A DNA stretch of 7,537 bases from Bacteroidota bacterium (GTDB lineage Bacteria > Bacteroidota > Bacteroidia > Flavobacteriales > Flavobacteriaceae): positions 1 to 7,537 of the forward strand of contig JAJYSO010000075.1 of NCBI GenBank assembly GCA_021793535.1, read 5' to 3'. The notes below the pieces were generated by a model. The model saw only the letters and a program-made list of their open reading frames with translations, had not been told where the DNA came from and ran no database searches. Positions 6,856-7,537 of this stretch are shown here, piece after piece; position 1 is the stretch's first letter; every line of letters starts with the position of its first letter. Position numbers and translations under genes: made by a program.

Positions 6856-7537
6856 TTAAGCCTGTTTCTCAAAAGCCGATCGCTTCGGCAAAATTTCTTC
6901 AAAAGCCGCGTTGATTCTGGCTTTAAACTCCTCGAAAGCCTGTAAACTTTCATAATCATTAATGCAGATGATGGCCCGTTTCTGCTTTCGGATACAAGAA
7001 GCTGCCTGCTCCGGAAATTCATCCGTTCGGAAAGAAAACCGAAGGCCTTTATCGGTCAACTTAACCGGATGAAAAGTATTAGAAGCCAGCTGCCAATAAC
7101 GGATCAAATAAGCATTAACCGTACTCTCCTCTCTAAATTTAAAGCTACAGGAATAATCCATCACCTCTGCTTCTTTCTCCCACAGCAGCGCAAAAATTTC
7201 TTTTTTGAAAGCTTGGGGCAAATGATAATTCACAAATCCAGGAAAATAACCCCGATTAACAATCCACAACAGTGCGTTTAAAAAATTACTCTTTCCATAT
7301 TTCCAATGGAACCAATTAGAAGGTTTTTCTCGCATGCTCTGCGTCTTGTTGAAATGTTTGTTTAAGACCAAAATATTACTCAAAAATGTATGACTATACG
7401 TATCCACCCCACTGATGGGAAGAGTAATCGCCCGATCACAAGGCTTACCGTCTTTAAAAAAAAACTCAGGCTCTACGGCATCAATCAAGAACATATCGTC
7501 ATTAAAGTAAACAAAATCACTGCTGAGTCCATGTATC
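6856..7537 (-). CDS. Stealth-family sugar-phosphate transferase, C-terminal part; gene runs off the right edge
   Basis: The last 226 codons of a Stealth protein. Stealth enzymes transfer hexose-1-phosphate units to make phosphodiester-linked capsular glycans and are related to the animal GlcNAc-1-phosphotransferase. Conserved region 2 is seen as FVYFNDDMFLIDAVEPEFFF, with YFNDD encoded at 7509-7495. Conserved region 3 is seen around GFVNYHLPQAFKK (His codon at 7224-7222) and SFKFREES (Arg codon at 7134-7132). Conserved region 4 is seen as ICINDYES, with the ending ILPKRSAFEK (6894-6865). The ATG at 7494 is internal, because YFNDD reads straight through it and the frame stays open to the window edge, so the true start and conserved region 1 lie outside. 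The stop is 4 bases before the next gene, indicating co-transcription. The transferred sugar cannot be told from this part. Confidence 0.88.
   Translation of the reverse strand, partial: IHGLSSDFVYFNDDMFLIDAVEPEFFFKDGKPCDRAITLPISGVDTYSHTFLSNILVLNKHFNKTQSMREKPSNWFHWKYGKSNFLNALLWIVNRGYFPGFVNYHLPQAFKKEIFALLWEKEAEVMDYSCSFKFREESTVNAYLIRYWQLASNTFHPVKLTDKGLRFSFRTDEFPEQAASCIRKQKRAIICINDYESLQAFEEFKARINAAFEEILPKRSAFEKQA

Noticed and set aside
3726..7464. Runs of 8-9 A/T bases in the glycan operon (3726-3733, 6769-6776, 7456-7464) as a set of contingency switches.
   Set aside because: An equal A8 run occurs in yfhO (771-778), and all encode ordinary Lys or Phe stretches in intact frames, so the runs are not specific to the operon.

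Overview
The window most likely comes from a member of the Bacteroidetes, probably Flavobacteriaceae. The evidence is a DUF4834-type small membrane protein next to a YfhO-family membrane protein, a flavobacterial-type outer-membrane 'transporter' (phenol MetA-like family), and two matches to the Bacteroidetes promoter element TAnnTTTG in the only sizeable intergenic gap. This taxonomy is inferred from protein style and was not searched.

Layout. Bases 1-276 (minus strand) hold the first 92 codons of a secreted beta-barrel-type protein whose gene runs off the left edge. A 93-bp divergent promoter region (277-369) follows. Then come two plus-strand genes 33 bp apart: a 90-aa DUF4834-like protein (370-642) and an 815-aa YfhO-like polytopic membrane protein (676-3123). 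From 3120 to the right edge everything is on the minus strand. Read in transcription order (right to left), this is the C-terminal part of a Stealth-family sugar-phosphate transferase (7537-6856), a CDP-glycerol glycerophosphotransferase-like protein (6851-5709), a fused protein joining a GpsA-type glycerol-3-phosphate dehydrogenase to a TagD-type glycerol-3-phosphate cytidylyltransferase (5672-4317), and a second glycerophosphotransferase-like protein (4310-3120). Gaps are 4, 36 and 6 bp, so this looks like the 3' end of one operon. It converges on yfhO, and the two stop codons share the four bases TTAA.

How the genes fit together. The fusion protein would turn dihydroxyacetone phosphate into sn-glycerol-3-phosphate and then, with CTP, into CDP-glycerol. 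The two TagB/TagF-like proteins are the expected users of CDP-glycerol and would add glycerol-phosphate units to a glycan or build a short chain. The Stealth protein would make a sugar phosphodiester link in the same polymer. The set therefore looks like part of a surface phosphopolymer locus (teichoic-acid-like capsule or glycan decoration) in a Gram-negative organism. Lipid-linked priming and export genes are not in the window and may lie beyond its right edge. The GpsA-TagD fusion is the most striking item.

No rRNA, tRNA, CRISPR array, insertion sequence or convincing intrinsic terminator was seen. The only gene-free stretch is 277-369, and it is accounted for by the two promoters.
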